Below are positions 4,767-6,481 of a stretch of DNA of 6,481 bases, piece by piece; position 1 is the stretch's first letter, and each line of letters begins with the position of its first letter. This DNA is from Candidatus Uhrbacteria bacterium. Its GTDB lineage: Bacteria; Patescibacteriota; Patescibacteriia; 2-12-FULL-60-25. The translations under genes and the position numbers were made by a program. The stretch covers positions 1 through 6,481 of the forward strand of contig JAHFIK010000043.1 of the NCBI GenBank assembly GCA_023246415.1, read 5' to 3'. The notes under the pieces were generated by a model. It worked only from the letters and a program-made list of their open reading frames with translations. It made no database searches and was not told the origin of the DNA.

Positions 4767-5144
4767 TTAGCGCAATGAAAACAGCGTCGGGTGGTCATTC
4801 ATCGAGATGCCTGGAACAACAGGTTTGAGCTGCTGCTTGGCATAGGCGAGGAGCTCCGTGAAGCTTGTTGGCCACGGGACCCGTGATTTTCCTTGCAGGA
4901 CGTGAACATGTGCTCCGGCGACATCGTGGAGCGCGAGTCCGTCTCCCCAAATTTCCGGGAAGATGGGTGTCCACTGCGTTGGGTCGAAGTAGGCGTCGAA
5001 CTCATATTCGCCGGAATCATCCTGAGTTGCAATGACGCCAGGACCGAGGACGGCCAAATGTATGACAAGAAAGGGACAACGATTCAGATACGAGATGACG
5101 TGATCGACAAACGGGTTCGTTGGTTGCGGTAACGGTTCTGACAT
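4767..5144 (-). CDS. Unrecognised soluble protein, 125 residues
   Basis: I do not recognise this protein. ATG 5144 is well supported: AAAGGAG (5156-5150) lies five bases upstream, the best ribosome binding site in the window. The product has no membrane segment or signal peptide. It is rich in Pro, aromatic and acidic residues, for example the stretch DDSGEYEFDAYFDPTQW (54-70) and a His/Val-rich HDVAGAHVHVLQGKS (84-98), and ends with a short segment containing ISMNDHPTLFSLR. The mix suggests a compact beta-rich cytoplasmic domain, but no family motif is clear. It has its own promoter and terminator and is a single-gene unit on the same strand as, and upstream of, the NRAMP gene. The ECF sigma gene is divergent from it. 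Confidence 0.78.
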   Translation of the reverse strand: MSEPLPQPTNPFVDHVISYLNRCPFLVIHLAVLGPGVIATQDDSGEYEFDAYFDPTQWTPIFPEIWGDGLALHDVAGAHVHVLQGKSRVPWPTSFTELLAYAKQQLKPVVPGISMNDHPTLFSLR

Positions 5145-5164
5145 GTCGACTCCTTTGCGGGTAT

Positions 5165-5194
5165 GGCATACCAGTAACATAACGAGATCGTCAA
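5165..5194 (-). promoter_or_regulatory. Promoter of the 125-residue protein gene
   Basis: On the minus strand TTGACG (5194-5189) is followed by an 18-base spacer and TATGCC (5170-5165), with TGG just before the -10 giving an extended form. Transcription would start near 5158, giving a short leader containing the strong ribosome binding site. The -10 lies in the palindrome GTATGGCATAC (5161-5171), a possible operator. The -35 TTGACG and TGG extension match those of the promoter at 85-113. Confidence 0.55.
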
Positions 5195-5227
5195 GACGAG
5201 GTTCCTCAGGTCGTGGGCACAGCGTAT

Positions 5228-5262
5228 AGGCTGATTAAGGTCTACCTGTGCTCTGTGCTCTG
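5228..5262. repeat. Partial relative of the 781-864 inverted repeat
   Basis: AGGCTGAT (5228-5235) and, after a nine-base gap, CCTGTGCTCTGTGC (5245-5258) match 812-819 and 831-844 in the same order and orientation, with different bases between. The GTGCTCT unit continues to 5262. It looks like a degenerate or truncated copy with its left arm missing. The rest of the gap 5181-5397 shows only a weak match to a promoter near 5297 and nothing else I can support. Confidence 0.65.
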
Positions 5263-5397
5263 TCACTCGTATTGTTACCTTCTTTCCGATCCGTCGTTAT
5301 AGAGGGTGTAGACCTCAATGACCCCTTCTCGTGCTACCATGTGTTCGAACCATGGCGGCCAAAGGAGTAATAGAAGACCGCACGCGCGCGTCCACAT

Positions 5398-5976
5398 ATG
5401 GGTCCATCGGAACACGACCTCATTGATCAATGCCAGCATGGCGACGCATCCGCGTTCGCGGCTTTGTATGAGTCGTACGCGGAAAAGATCTACGCATTCG
5501 TCTACTACCGGACGCTTCATCGAGAAACCGCGGAAGATTTGGTCAGCGAGATCTTTTTAAAGGCGCTTGAGAAAATCCGGACGTTCAGTACAGAAAAGGG
5601 ATCATTCTCCTCATGGCTCTACCGCATTGCTCGCAATACCGTCATTGATCACTACCGGACGCGGAAAGTGGAAGGCGATGTTGAATCCGTTCCGGGTCTT
5701 TCCTCGCGGGAGGACATTGAACGGGATGCGGATGTGCGTCAGCGTCTGCAGGGCGTCGAGGCGGGATTGCGGGGACTCAAACCGCGTCAGCGTGAATTGC
5801 TCGTCATGCGATTGTGGGACGGGCTCTCACACCGAGAAATTGCGGACATTACCGGTCTCACCGAAGCGAATGCGAAGATGACGTTTTCGCGTGCCTTGCA
5901 TCAGCTCCGCACCGAACTGGGGATCTCGAGTCTTGCTGTGCTTCTCCTTATGAAAACGATTCTATGGCCACACTAA
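5398..5976 (+). CDS. ECF-type RNA polymerase sigma factor
   Basis: This 192-residue protein is an extracytoplasmic-function sigma factor, which directs RNA polymerase to a specific promoter set, usually in response to a surface or stress signal. Region 2 spans about 8-90: AFAALYESYAEKIYAF, the core-binding/-10 segment AEDLVSEIFLKALEKI (45-60), and SWLYRIARNTVIDHYRTRK (72-90). Region 4 spans about 117-174, with LKPRQRELLVMR and a helix-turn-helix LSHREIADITGLTEANAKMTFSRALHQLR for -35 recognition. A hydrophobic C-terminal end (176-192) extends past region 4. ATG 5398 is the first possible start after in-frame stops at 5368 and 5371; it has no nearby ribosome binding site, since AAAGGAG at 5361-5367 is 30 bases away. 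The stop overlaps the next gene by 13 bases. Confidence 0.93.
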   Translation: MGPSEHDLIDQCQHGDASAFAALYESYAEKIYAFVYYRTLHRETAEDLVSEIFLKALEKIRTFSTEKGSFSSWLYRIARNTVIDHYRTRKVEGDVESVPGLSSREDIERDADVRQRLQGVEAGLRGLKPRQRELLVMRLWDGLSHREIADITGLTEANAKMTFSRALHQLRTELGISSLAVLLLMKTILWPH

Positions 5977-6481
5977 CGAACAAAGAGATTCAGTCGCTGA
6001 TTGATGAGCTCTGTGCAGACGATGCGTCTCTTCGGACGCAAGAGTCGGTCATTCGTGATCTGATTCAGCGTCTCGCATCCGCCCGTCCGAATGTCGCCAT
6101 GACGGCTGCATTCAAACAGCGTGTTCGCGAACAAATTCGGGCTCGCAGTGCTCAGCTTCGTGCGACCCCTTCACATTCAGTCTTCTCATTCCCTGATATG
6201 ACGAAACATTATCCTTACCTCTCTATCGCGTTTGCGACTGGCGGCATCGTTGTCGTGGTCCTCGCGATGACCTTCTCGTTCATTCCAAAAACCGGGGTCA
6301 CGAATCTTCGGACCGGGACACTCGGATTCAAGCCGCGTATCGCCATGCTGAACGCGAATGCCTTCGGTTCACTGAACGGCGTGAATGCGGTGAATGCAAA
6401 CAATACAGCCGCACAGCCGATGGCGCTTGATGCAGCATCTGGCGTGTCCGGATCTGCGGGCGCTGGTTCGAATGGTTCGAA
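5964..6481 (+). CDS. Probable membrane anti-sigma factor, 3' end outside the window
   Basis: An open frame runs from ATG 5964 to the window end (172 codons, incomplete). The ATG lies inside the last codons of the sigma gene and the two overlap through 5976, so translation is probably coupled. Residues 1-68 are soluble and helical, with an LIQRLASARPNVAMTAAFKQRVREQIRAR segment (33-61) typical of the region just before the membrane in ECF-linked proteins. A single transmembrane helix spans about 83-107. The outer part seen so far (108-172) turns into a low-complexity Asn/Ala/Gly/Ser run. By position and topology it should hold the sigma factor at the membrane until a signal arrives. I see no zinc-binding anti-sigma motif, and no sequence family is certain, so the role is inferred mainly from context. 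Confidence 0.72.
   Translation, partial: MATLTNKEIQSLIDELCADDASLRTQESVIRDLIQRLASARPNVAMTAAFKQRVREQIRARSAQLRATPSHSVFSFPDMTKHYPYLSIAFATGGIVVVVLAMTFSFIPKTGVTNLRTGTLGFKPRIAMLNANAFGSLNGVNAVNANNTAAQPMALDAASGVSGSAGAGSNGS

Noticed and set aside
5238..5315. Inverted pair AGGTCTAC (5238-5245) and GTAGACCT (5308-5315)
   Set aside because: Only eight bases and 62 apart, with no supporting structure; plausible by chance.

Overview
This is a bacterial chromosomal segment of roughly balanced GC content using the standard bacterial code; TGA works as a stop in rnpA and in the first gene. The anchor is a minus-strand rpmH-rnpA-yidD block (ribosomal protein L34, RNase P protein, YidD), which in most bacteria continues into yidC. 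Here yidC does not follow. Short intergenic spacers, many small unrecognised membrane proteins and repeat-filled gaps would fit a Candidate Phyla Radiation (Patescibacteria) genome, but that is an inference from style, not from a diagnostic marker.

Layout, left to right. 1-784: a strong extended -10 promoter, an unrecognised two-helix membrane protein started from GTG 153, and an intrinsic terminator. 781-864: a near-perfect 38-bp inverted repeat touching the yidD stop codon. 860-1844 (minus): yidD, a five-copy 7-bp tandem array, rnpA, a terminator-like hairpin whose loop holds the rpmH stop, and rpmH, which is too short for most ORF filters. 2012-2341 (plus): a small membrane protein with a Ser/Asp-rich tail, then a clear terminator. 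2501-2554: a hairpin flanked by 10-bp direct repeats made of the same heptamer, supplying the likely ribosome binding site and start of a DedA/VTT-family membrane protein (to 3178). 3196-4569 (minus): an NRAMP-like metal transporter with altered metal-site motifs, whose terminator lies inside the convergent DedA gene. 4767-5144 (minus): an unrecognised soluble 125-residue protein with its own promoter and terminator. 5398-6481 (plus): an ECF sigma factor overlapping by 13 bases a single-pass membrane protein, probably its anti-sigma factor, cut by the window end.

Functional themes are ribosome and RNA processing (L34, RnpA), membrane protein insertion (YidD), membrane transport (DedA, NRAMP) and envelope-type signalling (ECF sigma plus membrane partner). 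The most unusual aspect is the intergenic DNA: two short-repeat families, CGTGACT and GTGCTCT, recur in separate gaps and abut or include start and stop codons. No CRISPR array, transposase, tRNA, rRNA or phage gene was seen. No stretch of more than 300 bases lacks a gene.
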